Shown here: positions 1 through 11,931 of the stretch, piece by piece
Layout: each line of letters starts with the position of its first letter
Position numbering within the stretch: the first letter of the stretch is position 1
Assembly (NCBI GenBank): GCA_005784505.1
Contig: VCAZ01000044.1
Coordinates: 2,678,810-2,742,809 of the forward strand
Length of the DNA: 64,000 bases
Direction: 5' to 3'
Source: Bagarius yarrelli
Lineage: Eukaryota > Chordata > Actinopteri > Siluriformes > Sisoridae
Position numbers and translations under genes: made by a program
Notes under the pieces: generated by a model
What the model was told of the DNA's origin: nothing
Databases searched by the model: none
The model's input: the letters and a program-made list of their open reading frames with translations, nothing else

Positions 1-2362
1 ATGTAGTTGATTGTATTTTTCTGTATTGCGGATTTTCTATTCTGCAATCAGATCCACAGTAACTGGTAACTTACTACTACCAGATCATTCGTTACTTAAG
101 TAACTTTCTCTGTACTTTGAAACAGAATTTAGACACAAATGGTTCAGAAATTATTGTCATTAAGGAAAGTATTAAATATTGGACAGAAATTGTTACGATT
201 ATTATGGTTTTTTTAAGGATCGGAGTTATTGCAGCTGTTTTGAGATATGATGTGACAATGCTGGAAGTAAGAAAGGAATGAATAATACAAGTTATATGAG
301 AGAAGAGTGAGATTTTCTGGGGTTTAAGCTGAGCTGAGCTGGCAGAGGATCGAGCTGACAGGTGGAAGATTTACACTTATTTATGACATTTCAGATTAGG
401 TGGAGAGTTAAAAAAAAAAGTGAAAGTATGGTCAGCAGAAAAGATGTGAGGCAAGCTAAAAATTCGTTGACGAGGCTAGCTGCTATTGATGATTACTATT
501 TCAGGCATTGAAAAAGATAATGAAAGCATCGCACTGAGCAGTGCATACAGGTGGCTTGGAAATGTGTCTGACGTTTTCAGGATACAGTTTAGAGTATTGA
601 ACAAGCTTTTGTGTTATCACCAGATGTAAGCAGCTTATTATAATAAGCACATTTTTAATACTGTAGTCAGAGTAGTATTTAGAAATGAGCACATGCTCAC
701 TATATAATGAGCAAAAGAGACATGATATAATTTTTAGAGGTGCAAAAACATGGAAATAGGATACCAGGTAGCAAGATATACTGGTACTATAAAAGTATCA
801 CAATAGAAAAAGATTCCTTTTTATATTATTTCTGGTAATTTAAGAAATAAGACTTTAAGACTGACAGCTGTAATTATGAGGTGCTATTTTAGTTGGTGTG
901 TGTAGCACGCTTTTTCTACAGCGTATGGAATGTGAACTGAATTTTTTTGTTACTTTCAGATGCACTCCGGCTTTTTAGTGATGATGGCTACAAATACAGA
1001 TGCACAAAGAAGATGCATGTAATGAAATATGACTTTGTCCAACCTACATTACTAAAAGTCAGGGCAAGCCCATGGACATCACAAAACCAGTCTGTATGAA
1101 TTGTTCAAAGTAACCTGAGAAAAGGAAGCCAGAACAATCACAAAAACATTTCTTGCCTTTTTGTTTAAAAAATGTAGAGTGACAGGTTGGCAAATATGAT
1201 ACTGGTATTTTGCTGGTATTAAAAGACTTTAATCTCAGACTTTAATCTATTTATTTACAGTAATCCAGTTTGTACTATTATAAACATTCATTTGCTAACT
1301 ATATAATCCCAAATAAGCAACTGTATTGATAAAAAACAAGTAAGAAAAAAAGAACTTAATAGTTAATATAAATATACTACAGGTTTTTAGGGATGAAAAG
1401 TAAACATGAATGATATTATCTTTAAATCCGGAATTTTATGGTAATTATTTTAAATACATAATTATTAGTCTGCACTGCCCTACACTGAAGGGCTTGACTC
1501 GCTTATTCTAAAAAAGGTTTATGTTCAGTATAACACATTACTGTGTATTGTTTATTGTTGTTTATTTTTTTAAGTGGATTACATTTTAAAATAATCAAAA
1601 AGCAGTGTCAATCAACAGCAGATTACATTCTACATTGGCTGCCGAACTAAGAAACTAAAATATAAAAATGTTATACAGAATAATTTATCCAACTAACCCT
1701 TTCCCCATAGGCAAACAGACATCAGTAAAAACAGAAACCAGGCAGATGAGTCAGCCTTTCCCTTTTTTTCTGTTGACACATCTTTCTATTGTGAACCAAT
1801 GTTTACAGTGAAGGCGGTGGTGCAGTGGAGTAGGGCCGCAGCTGGAGAAGCTCAATCGACATGTATTGAAGCAACAAAGTAGCTACAGTGGTTGGCCAAG
1901 CCGAATTAGCTATTAGTATTATTTGTTCCTATTATTTAACAATTTAGCTAAAACATTAAAACTAACTGAAAAATTTATAAAACCCAAAAAAGTTTATTTT
2001 TAGTGTTTGTGTTACCCATGTCCCAGGTTATTCATATTCATATTCATATTCAACAATAAGAGAGCAGTTCTAAGCGTTATTTAGCTAACAGATATATAAA
2101 ATACAGAATGTGTACATTTTATTGTATCTTTTTATTAAATCGTTAGCCTGCTAAGATGTATATTGTTCAGTTTTATTAAGAGCATCGTACAGGTGTTGTG
2201 AATCACCTAAGCAGTGTTGCCTTAAACTTTTTGGGTGACGGAAAATAATAATTTTATTCACAAAGATACAAAACACAAATACCTTGGATGTCAAAATATA
2301 TCCTGAGTATAAAGTATGTGAGTATTCTGCTAAAAGTGAAAATAATATATATATTATACATG
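1..2362. other. Unassigned AT-rich DNA
   Basis: No coding gene or transposon is recognised in this stretch. It contains a short hexamer repeat near 2030 and, around 944-1099, a pyrimidine-rich acceptor-like tract followed by an open frame (listed as a finding). The rest is ordinary AT-rich intergenic or intronic sequence in which I see no structure. Confidence 0.6.
2029..2053. repeat. Short (ATTCAT)n tandem repeat
   Basis: About four tandem copies of a TTCATA-type hexamer are directly visible. Confidence 0.8.
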
Positions 2363-2505
2363 CAGTCATATTCATAGCCCTGGCAAATTCTAAAGTTTTG
2401 CCAAAGTTACTTTTATTCAACCAGCAATTTTTTTTTATTATCTGGAAATGACATAGGCTTCTCCCATTTGAACAAAAAGTGGCATGTCCAAAATATTCAT
2501 ACCCT
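2363..2505 (+). repeat. Left terminal inverted repeat of the Tc1-like element (IR/DR type)
   Basis: It carries two direct-repeat-like blocks around a tatgaata core, one at the outer end (near 2369-2384) and one at the inner end (near 2480-2502, with ggcatgtccaaaatattc). This matches the IR/DR layout in which each arm has an outer and an inner transposase-binding site. Compared with the right arm, the outer block lacks about ten bases near its tip. Confidence 0.85.
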
Positions 2506-2510
2506 TCTAA

Positions 2511-3503
2511 CTAATCAATAAAAAAGCCTTTGGCTATTACAGCAATCAAACCCTTCCTATAATTGCTGACCAGCTTTTTGCATGTCTCCACTGGTATTTT
2601 TGCCCATTTATCTTTAGCAATGAGCTCCAACTCTTTCAGGTTGGAGGGTCTCCTTGCCATCACCCTGATCTTTACCTTCCTCCACAGATTCTCAATTGGA
2701 TTTAAGTCAGGACTCTGGCTGGGCCACTGCAAAACGTTAATGTTTTTTTCTGCTAAACATTTCTTCACCACTTTTGCTGTGTGTTTTGGGTCGTTGTCCA
2801 CTGGTGCCCAAGGCCAAATTTCTCTGTGGACTGCCTGACGCTGTTGTTGTAAGAATTTTGATGTATTGCTCCTTTTTCATGGTGCCGTTTACTGTAATTA
2901 GGTTCCCTGGTCCACTGGCTGAAAAACACCCCCACAACATTAGGTTCCCACCACCATGTTTGACAGGGGGGATGGTGTTCTTAGGGTTGAAGGCTTCTCC
3001 CTTTTTATGCCAAATGAAGGCTACATCATTGTGGCCAAACAATTCAATTTTTGTTTCATCTGACCATAAAGGACCAGAAGTCTTCTTCCTTGTGCAGATG
3101 AGCATTTTTAAAGGCCAAGCAGGCTTTTGTGTGCCTTATCTGGATAAGTGGTGTCCTCCTTGGTCTGTGTCCGTGGAACCCAGCGGTGTGCAGTGTCTGT
3201 TGGACTGTCTGCCTTGAGATGTTGCCACCAGCAGAGCCCAGATTCATCAGGATGGCCTTGGTGGTGATCCTTGGATTCTTTTTTACCTCTGTCACTATGC
3301 TCCTGGCCAGCACAGATGTCACTTTTGGCTTCCGACCACGTCCTCTGAGATTTTTCACAGTGCGGAACATCTTGTATTTTTTAATAATGCTTTGCACTGT
3401 AGCCACTGGAACATTAAAACATTTAGATATGGTCTTATAGCCCTTTCCTGACTTGTAAGCAGCCACAATGCACATCCTCAGTGAGCTCCTTTGTCTTAGC
3501 CGT
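2511..3503 (-). pseudogene. Tc1-like transposase, frameshifted
   Basis: Encodes a DD34E transposase in four frame pieces. From the N-terminus (minus strand, 3503 downward): a short piece with AKTKEL, whose expected start codon reads ACG instead of ATG; then the paired helix-turn-helix DNA-binding region (GKGYKTISKCFNVPVA, then GRGRKPKVTS, a GRPR-like hook region); then the catalytic domain with WSDETKIELFG, the HGGGNLMLWGCF block, DNDPKHTAK and SPDLNPIENLW. All three catalytic acidic residues are visible, though in different frames. Frame breaks lie near 3465, near 3060-3100 and near 2800-2850. Full-length homologues are about 340 residues, so almost all of the gene survives. It is inactive by frameshift and start loss. 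Confidence 0.93.
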
Positions 3504-3671
3504 GACTGTACACAAACCAACAGCAGAGAGCTTCTGTTTTTCACCTGTTGAGTTGATTAAAACAGTTGTTCCCAATAAATCATGGTAATAAGGATGCTTT
3601 AGAACAGCTTGGACTATTTGGAATGGTGAAGAACTTTGGATTTTCCCATAGACTGTGACAGTTTGCAAAGG

Positions 3672-3832
3672 GTATGAATAATTTTGGACATGCCACAATG
3701 ATGCCTCTTGTACATCATCTTATTATCTTTTGGGAGAAGCCTGTGTCATTTCTGGTCAAAACAACCTTGCTGGTTGAATAAAAGTAATTTTAAGTCAGAA
3801 TTCGCCAGGGATATGAATAATTTCGGGCTTGA

Positions 3833-3835
<3 letters not shown>
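3672..3835 (-). repeat. Right terminal inverted repeat of the Tc1-like element (IR/DR type)
   Basis: Inverted counterpart of the left arm. Inner block gggtatgaataattttgg (about 3670-3688) and outer block gggatatgaataatttcg (about 3808-3825) are near-identical direct repeats, which are the presumed transposase sites. The arm ends at TA 3836-3837. Confidence 0.85.

Positions 3836-3911
<76 letters not shown>
3836..3911. repeat. (TA)n microsatellite
   Basis: About 38 uninterrupted TA dinucleotides. It begins exactly at the target TA of the flanking Tc1-like element. Translations of it as Tyr-Ile repeats are spurious. Confidence 0.98.
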
Positions 3912-4994
<1,083 letters not shown>

Positions 4995-5300
4995 TTTAGC
5001 CATGAGGGTCACAAGTCCAATGAAATCTGTGCCAGTCTTAAGCCTGGATAAATAGAAGGGGGTTCATCAGATAGGAAATCCGGTGTAAAACATTGCCAAA
5101 TCTAAATATGCAAATGGTCAGTCTGATTTTCATACATTGGTTAACATTGACCACCAATAGCTCCATTGAACTACAGGGTACCATCAGAAATTGGGCTACT
5201 GTTGGTTGGAGGAGAAGAGGAGTTAGATGTGTTGGACAGAAGGAGAAAGTAAAGAAAGAAAAGAATGTATGACTGACAATAGAGACTCTGAACATTTGTA
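4995..5300 (+). mobile_element. RTE-type LINE, 5' untranslated/leader fragment
   Basis: This stretch is clearly related to 59200-59400: both carry cctggataaatag, an aggaaatccggtg or aggcatccgacg block, and then aaattgggctactgttgg followed by a GA-rich stretch. In the second copy that leader runs into an RTE-type endonuclease reading frame, so this is read as the 5' part of an RTE LINE. RTE reverse-transcriptase sequence on the same strand resumes at 6030, so a DIRS fragment (5345-6015) probably sits between two pieces of one LINE. Confidence 0.7.
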
Positions 5301-5344
5301 TGATGACAGGCTTGGTACAATTCTGGGACCTAGAAGAGGTTACC

Positions 5345-6015
5345 CACAAGGTAGGTACCTCTGGAACACCGCCAATTGTTTTTTCGGCTCATGGAACCTC
5401 TCGACTACTGATTAGGCCACGTCGCTGGAGAGGCCCAAAGAGGTGACTGTCCTCCAAGAGGTAAGCTTTATCCCTATCAATCATGTGGGAGCGGCTCAGC
5501 CACAGGTGCCTCTCAGTAACCACCATGGGAAAGCATGTTGATGACTTCACACTTACATGCATTGCCTCTCCCCAATGATAATGCTAGGCCCGTCTCAAGC
5601 ACCCCTAAAATGGTACCCCTAAGTCTGCCTGGGAGCCGCGAAGCATCAGCCTGCACTATGCCTCGGTGCCTTAGCCATGTGAAACACACACATTTGGCAG
5701 TGATTCACAATCCTTGCATACACATACACATTTGCATGCTTCACCCCCAGGCATCTAACACATTGCAGATGTATGTCTGCGCCCGAAATAAATTGCGGAC
5801 ATTGATTCACTCACTGCCTGAAGCCCTGGCTATCTTTGATTTCAGTTGTCATAGCTTTCGTAGTCTTTTCAGGATTTTTTTTGTTAAACACACACTAAAA
5901 AAAACTTACTGAGGCGTGCTGCCACTCATGTTTTCTGGTTGATGTCACCCGTCCGTTATAAAAGAGTGTTCCCAAAATGTTTCAATGCAGCTTCAGTTCC
6001 TTAAGGGGAACTTTA
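5345..6015 (-). mobile_element. DIRS-type retroelement fragment, 5' side
   Basis: Minus-strand fragment. Its right edge (5955-6010: tataaaagagtgttccc, then aatgcagcttcagtt) is the reverse complement of the 5' terminal repeat of the DIRS copy at 56049. Inward, 5630-5830 aligns by eye with 8630-8790 (gccgcgaagc, caggcatctaacac) and 5370-5530 resembles 46060-46190 (caggtgcctctc with gtaacca or agccaac). These are leader and gag-region sequences with no intact frame. It lies between two RTE pieces, which suggests it inserted into them. Family membership is inferred from shared ends with copies that carry a tyrosine-recombinase frame. Confidence 0.65.
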
Positions 6016-6029
6016 AAACAGGAAGTACA

Positions 6030-6376
6030 AAAGATTAGTAAGGATGGCATCATGGAAAGGCAGTTGGTCTAGATGAGATACTGGTGAAGGTATGGAAGTT
6101 TCTATAGAAATACAACAGTGGAAATTTTAACTGTATGTTTAACAGAATTTTAGAGAGTGAGATGATGCCTGAGAAATAAAGAAATAAAGTTTCCTCGTGC
6201 CAATGTTTAAGAACGAGGGTGATGTGCAGAGTTGCAGCAACTACAGAGATATAAAGTTGATGAGTCATACAATAAAGGTATGAGGAAGAGTAAAAAAAGC
6301 TATGGCAAGGAAGGAAGTTATTATATGTAAGCAGCAGTATGGGTTTATGGCCTGAAAAAGCACTACATATTTATTT
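6030..6376 (+). pseudogene. RTE-type LINE reverse transcriptase fragment
   Basis: Translation in shifting frames gives the finger/palm start of an RTE reverse transcriptase: a KAVGLDEI block (normally GPDxIP), a NRILESEMMPEK block, and a QYGF-like block in which ssSMGLWPEKALH replaces the usual QYGF(M)..KST motif. Stops and frameshifts are frequent, so it is dead. The reading resumes at 6512 after a LINE-tail insertion. Confidence 0.75.
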
Positions 6377-6512
6377 TTTTTCTCTGAGAGCTTTATTGTC
6401 ATTTCAACCATATATAGCAGAATGCAGTACACAGTTAAATGAAATAACGTTTTTCCAGGACCCCCTGGTGCTGCACAAAACATAGAATTCCACAAAACAA
6501 CAAAGAGCCACT
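6377..6512 (-). mobile_element. 3' tail of an L2/CR1-like LINE, nested
   Basis: Reverse complement of the 3' tail seen at 63690-63815 (caataaagctctcag-type end, then ggttgaaatgac, caccagggggtcctgg, and gtggctctttgttgttttg). Only about 135 bp of the 3' end is present, as expected for a 5'-truncated retrotransposition. It interrupts the RTE reverse transcriptase in the KST...LLMEKYRD region. Confidence 0.85.
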
Positions 6513-6600
6513 AAATTGTTGATGGAGAAATACAGAGATGCAGATGTAAAGATAGGCTATGGCAAGGTGGACGTATATAACTCACTGTAGCAACCCTTTA
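6512..6600 (+). pseudogene. RTE-type LINE reverse transcriptase, continuation
   Basis: Reads TKLLMEKYRDAD, the segment that follows the KST motif in RTE reverse transcriptases, so it is the downstream side of the LINE interrupted at 6377-6512. Confidence 0.65.
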
Positions 6601-7066
6601 AGGAAACAAACAAAGGGGGAAAAGAAGAACTAATTGTATGTTATCTGGTATTTTTATTTAAAACATTACAAAAGAAATATATTTTCCATTGAAACCTTGT
6701 CATGTTTTTGTTATTTTAAAATAAAGAGTGCCTGTGGACCTTTTGGCCATTTGTTTTTTTACAGATAAACAAAAAAAAATTCTTATTTTATTCTCGGTTT
6801 GAAAAGCAAAAAAAAAATAAAAACTTCCATATGTCACAGCTGCTGCCCTTTTTAGGTCCAAAATAAAAGAATAGAGAGTCACTGCCCTGGCTTCATGCTG
6901 CCTCCTTAAAAAGCAGTTTTGCCTGTCTATAAAAACAAAAAAGACCAATTTTGACATTTAAAAAAGACATTCTTTTCTTAGTTTTGACATTCAGTTGGTG
7001 TAATTAGTTTCTCCTGAACACTGTTTTTCAATGAAGACTAAAGACCCATCTAAACTCAAAAATCCC
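6601..7066. other. Unassigned AT-rich DNA
   Basis: Rich in A and T runs; no gene or family recognised. Confidence 0.5.
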
Positions 7067-7345
7067 CATGTTATGTATGTAACCATGGTTCCCAGAGGAA
7101 ATAAGACACTGCGTAGAAATGCTAGGGAACTTCCTTTTATAATCTTTGGCCTAAAGCTTGTGTGTAAACCCATCAACCAAGAAAGCATTACATGATTACA
7201 GCGAGATACATCATTAATGCTATATAAACACAAGAAGCGCCAAACCTCAGTAAGCTCACATTAAACTCAACAGGAAAGCTGTGGGTGTGGCACGTGATGC
7301 AGCATCCCATTCTCTTGGGGAACCATGGTCAAATATAAAACCTGG
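7067..7345 (-). repeat. DIRS terminal repeat unit with palindromic borders
   Basis: Bounded by inverted sequences: gtaaccatggttccca near 7079 and ggggaaccatggtc near 7317. The middle carries ctatataaacac, a possible TATA element, and the gcattacatgat block shared with the other DIRS ends in this window. Confidence 0.75.
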
Positions 7346-8099
7346 AGGCATTTCTCAAAAGACTTTGTGAACAAGATACCCACATTGCCATAGCACTGTT
7401 CAATGGCTTGAGCCAGTCGCCTGGGCCCCTGATGTGGATTCCCGTCAGGAAGCAAGCCAACTGGCCATAAACCCTTTTTTAGCTATTTATTTGTTGTGGT
7501 GGCAGGGGTAGCAAGATATCTCCCCAAGGACACTGGAAAGGTTTGTGAACCGTGCACTGCATTATAATCCCCCCAAGGTTTCTGGTTCTGGCAGCAGGAC
7601 CTTTTTCTTGGTACCTTCTTGGAAAGAGTAACAGTTCTCAAACTCATCTTTTTTCCCTGAGGTTTTAGCGGCTGTTGATGCCTCATCACCTAGAGTTTTT
7701 GTGGAGTGTGGGTAGTAACGCTGCTCTTTTACACTAAGGGGTATGACAAGCAAAATATCTAGGGATGCTTTAGCCCAACATCCCCTTGAACCTGGAAGTG
7801 GTGCATTGGAAGCCATGTGGGGCACCATGCATTTTCTTTTTGCCACTTGTAACCCCTTGACTACCAATTAAACTGCATCACCAAAAAGGCCTAATAAGGC
7901 AACTGGGGTGTCCATAAGGTAAGCCTTGTCCTTTTGCTCCATGCCGGAGAGGCTTAGCTAAAGTTGACTTTCAGTGGCCAACATAGCTGTTATATTAAAT
8001 GCCTCAGTGGAAAGCTTAGGGGCCCCCAAAGATGATTGGGGACAGATAGTTTGCTAACTTCTACACAAAAATTTCTTTAGTTAAACAAGAAGAAAACTC

Positions 8100-8462
8100 A
8101 ATTTAATGCTTCAGATTCAGATCATTATGATCAAGTCAGTTAAAAAAAGGGTTCAGGCTAAATAAGGAGAATCTGCGTTTAGCTATTATGCACCCCACAG
8201 TTGGAACCAGTTACCAGAAGAGATCAGATGTGCTAAATCAGTAGACATTTTTAAATCCAGACTCAAAACCCATTTATTTAGTATTGCATTTACTGAATTA
8301 GCACTGTGCTATGCCCGAACTGGCTATAATCATTTTATATCCTTAACTGTTTTTATTTATTTCATATTTTGGTTTTAATTTCTTTGTTTTTTTTATGTAA
8401 AGCACTTTGAATTACCACTGTGTATAAAATGTGCTATATAAATAAATTTCCCTTGCCTTGGC
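8100..8462 (+). mobile_element. L2-type LINE 3' end
   Basis: The end of the ORF translates as a typical L2 C-terminus (SYYAPHSWNQLPEEIR, then KTHLFSIAF), followed by a 3' UTR with taaagcactttgaatt and a terminal tgctatataaataaa. This short 3'-end copy is inserted in the DIRS element that surrounds it. Confidence 0.88.
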
Positions 8463-8895
8463 TTGCCTCTCAATGCTCATACCTTTTACCTCATCGAAGG
8501 ATGAAACCTTAAAATGAGGCCACCCCCTGGAGGAAGAATCCACAGTGCAGGCTTCCTCAGCCAATTTGGGGCCCATGTAGCTAGCAGGTGGGGAGCAGAA
8601 TAAGACCAAGTCCACTTGAGAGCCCCAAGACTTCAGCCTGTGCTAAGCCTTCGGGACTCTGTCTCTGGCCATCTTTATCGAATACTGCCGAAAGCGTAGA
8701 ACACGCATTGGTAAACCCCCAGGTATCTAAAACACTGCGAGTGCAATCTGTGACTGATTGTGGGCACAGATAAATACACTGCCTAAATTTCTGTGTAGAT
8801 TCTTTTTCAGTCACCAATTTTATAGAAAGTTTATAAAAGTGTGTCCCCAAAGTGTTTCAATGCAGCTCAAGTTTTATCTACTGAGGTTGAGGTCT

Positions 8896-9559
8896 ACATG
8901 GCAGCCATATCTTACCAGAAGATGATGGGTCTGTGAAAAGCACTGTTTGATGACCCGGTTCCATTGTGGCACTTAAAGATTCATAAAATGAATCTTGCAG
9001 CCTAAACTATAGTTGAAGCATAGGACCTAGTTATGCTCTAAATGAGCTATCTTTGGCACTATTTGAACCTCTAGACTCAGTATCAGAGATCCTTTATTAA
9101 AATGCCCTGCCTATTAGCCAAACCCTCTTTAAAAAAGTCATAGATGGACAGATAAATGAAAAAGAAAGATGTTTGGGAACGATTTTAGATGAGGGTTTAG
9201 TTTTAGCCTCGCTCTAAGCCTGGTAAGCTGGAGTTCCATGGTGTTTTGGTGAGTTTCTGAGGAAGTTGAAAGGTAAATTATTATATATTTAGTTATGACC
9301 AATGTTCAACAGTGCTTGTCTGCTGTGTAAGATATGTGCCAGGCTATTCTGAGTGAATATAAAGATTATCTTACCAACCGGTATGGAATTATTGAAATAT
9401 TCAGTTGAAATTATGCAATAAATAAGTAATTTAGCTTAACCATATTTTACTGATGATGTTATAAAAGCATGTAATTTATTTGTATAGATGATAAGATATT
9501 CATATATTAAAATAGTCTGTGCTTAAAATACAAAACATTCTCACAATAGAGCAGGAGAG
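8896..9559. other. Unassigned DNA
   Basis: No gene or repeat recognised. Confidence 0.5.
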
Positions 9560-9950
9560 ATATCAGGACTTGGTCAGGCTTGCGGGGTGCGTTGCCCTCC
9601 TTACCCACCGGAGGGCAACTGTGAGACCTGCTGCTTTTGTGGTTTAGACCATGTGCTTTATGCTTGTTTTTTTTGTCTCTGTCGTGTCATGTCATGTGAG
9701 TCACCCTGTCTTGTCATTGGTTGATAGGTCCCTTATTGTGTCCAAATGTTGCTTGTTTAGTTGATTGTTTCCCCTAATCCATGTCATGGTTCAGGTTATG
9801 TAATGATAGTTTCATGCCCTTGTTCTTTGTTAAAGCTTAGCTTTTGTCTTGTAGAAATTGATTGGTTTTATTTTTTTTATTATTATAATTTTTTTTATTA
9901 ACAGTGCGTCCCACCTACATCCTATCTTCTGACTCGCGACAACTGGTTCC
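9560..9950 (+). mobile_element. Possible LTR remnant
   Basis: Pyrimidine- and TG-rich sequence (ccggagggcaactgtgag, then tcatgtcatgtgagtcac) in the style of the LTR-like stretch at 23100-23410. No paired LTR, primer site or target duplication was found, so this is tentative. Confidence 0.35.
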
Positions 9951-11857
9951 CAAAGTTTTTTAATACCGACACACAAAGGCATTTTCATAAATAATTTCTT
10001 TGAAACATTGTATGATTCATCAATAAACCTGTGAAATAAACCTAGAGGAAAGCAAAAAGAAACAATTCACTTTTAAATACTTTTAAAAATACCTTAAAAA
10101 TAACGTTATAGGTAAAGCCTGCATATTCTACTTTGTTTAGGTAAGTAACAGTATATATTGTTTACAATAAATTTTTCATGGTATATTGAAGGGAAACTCA
10201 CACATTAACACTGGTGGGTGCTGCGGCCTACTATGGTATATATTTTTGGCTTCTATTTCAGCCATGTTTCTCTTTCCAAATTTTTGTGCATCCTTATAAA
10301 ATCTCCTGACTGCACACCAGGGTTTGCACCTGCATTAATACATAACATACATACATACATTTAAAATTCAATAAAATCAGTGAAATGATTACTGATTTTA
10401 ATACTTCAACTAATATATTTTTAATGCTTTCATAGTTTTTTAGTTCAAACTGACTCTTTTTGAACTATTTTGAAGTCAGTTGTGACATTTATAAAAAAAA
10501 ATGCATCCTTTAAACAACTAAAGGCTAAGAGCTAGAAAAAGCATAAAATGTCTAGACCTGTTTTTAAGCCTGGCTAAGAAAAAAAATCTTTAGTCTATGA
10601 TAATACTAGAAGGAATCTGTCTGGCTTGGGAAGTAAGTAGAGGAAGAACATAATTAGTGGAAGAACATTTTTGTTTATTTTTATCCATTTTTATGTATTT
10701 GCAATGTATTTTAATATAAGACGGCTATGGATGTTCGCTTTCTGATTATGTAGTAGCTCTTGATGTCTTTTCATTTACCATTATATACAGCCTAGAAAGG
10801 CTTAAAGCCCATTTCATGAATATTATTAAGCAAAGAAATATCATGCCAGTTGCAGAACAATTCATGATTTTATTCAGAATGAAACTCTTTGCTGGCTAGA
10901 TGTACACAGTCATACTGGAAACCAGATTATTCTTTTTTGTTTTTAAATATTTTGTAATATTTTAACTATGTAAACTACTTTGTACAAAATTACATTTTTT
11001 TTTCTCATGTCTAATCTCTTCTATGGAAGCATATGTTAAGGTGACACTTTCTAGATATTGATTGTTTAATCATAACATTTTTTTTTTACAAATCAGCTTG
11101 TTAAATAATAATAAAAAATGGGAACAAACTGAATGCAGTAAAGTGTATTAATTTGTAATAGAACAAATATCAGCATGTGTATATAATATAAGCATGTATA
11201 TATATAATATATGAGTGTTTTGGCTGTGTGTAGGCACCATATATACTATTTATGGTGTATAAATAAACCGGTAAACTTAAAAGTATAAAATGCAAAATTC
11301 CACAAAATACTAACATAACCTAACTGAGTTTTTGTGTTATTATTCTGTAAATCTGCAGTGTCTGCTTATTTTTACCTTCTGGTTCAAACATTTTATAATT
11401 ATGCCTATAGAGAACTGCTGGCATCTACATGTACACATCAATCACAATGTATACCCTTTTACATTACTGTATACAAAAAGCATGCTTAATTATCTGTTCT
11501 GTGGTTCTGTGTTAAGATTTGTGTGTAGTCATGATGCTAATGTGATTATGTTGTGCTGTGCACCTTCCTGTTTCATTCATAAGTTCTTCCCAGGCTTTAT
11601 GAATAGATGACTGTGATGTAACTGTGTCAGTGGCACACAGTGTTAGCAATGTGTAAGGAGAAGTGTTGTAAAAATGTTTTCTTTCACAAGAAATGATGGC
11701 TCAGCCACAATAGCACATCTGTGCAAGTGATGTTTATTTACAGTGTCCGTATTATATTTACATTATATCTCCCAAAGTGCAAAAAATTTAAAAATCCAAA
11801 AACCAACAACCAAAAAAATAATCCAAGACTAGTATATGCAATGAAAAACTAAACAAA

Positions 11858-11859
<2 letters not shown>
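9951..11859. other. Non-repetitive DNA with a candidate conserved block
   Basis: No coding gene recognised. The interval 10540-10930 is of balanced composition with several TAAT and ATGAATATT-type motifs and no transposon features; it is offered as a candidate conserved non-coding element in the findings. Confidence 0.45.
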
Positions 11860-11909
<50 letters not shown>

Positions 11910-11931
11910 GTATATATATTATATATATATA
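11860..11931. repeat. (TA)n microsatellite, interrupted
   Basis: TA repeats to about 11904, an acacacagt interruption, then a further TA-rich block. Confidence 0.95.

Larger units (their letters stand above)
2363..3835 (-). mobile_element. Near-complete Tc1-like DNA transposon
   Basis: A 1.47-kb cut-and-paste transposon lying on the minus strand. Both terminal inverted repeats are visible: the stretch just inside the left end reads, when reverse-complemented, like the stretch ending at 3835 (shared cores include ttgctggttgaataaaag and gggagaagcc). The right end, reverse-complemented, begins cagtcaagccc directly after a TA; the left end begins cagtcatattc, close to a TA at 2357-2358. CAGT ends and TA targets are typical of Tc1/mariner. 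The encoded transposase is broken by several frameshifts (separate entry), so the copy is not autonomous, but its ends are well preserved. The right boundary abuts a 76-bp (TA)n tract. Exact subfamily is not named. Confidence 0.92.
7067..8895 (-). mobile_element. DIRS-type retroelement (-), internally deleted, with an L2 insertion
   Basis: On the minus strand the order is: 5' terminal repeat (8890-8830), leader/gag-like region (about 8850-8470), the L2 insertion (8100-8462), more gag-like sequence (about 8060-7480), the 3' end of the recombinase region (7440-7345, shared with 62985-63031 and with the reverse complement of 56770-56850), then the 3' terminal repeat (7345-7067). The gag-like part includes open runs such as AAKTSGKKDEFENCYSF and a segment containing PKLAEEACTVDSSSRG. 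No reverse transcriptase or RNase H is seen, so most of pol is missing. DIRS elements use a tyrosine recombinase and inverted terminal repeats instead of LTRs and an integrase. Confidence 0.72.

Noticed and set aside
2563..3440. Three plus-strand ORFs of 91-147 codons
   Set aside because: They are antisense shadows of the minus-strand Tc1 transposase.
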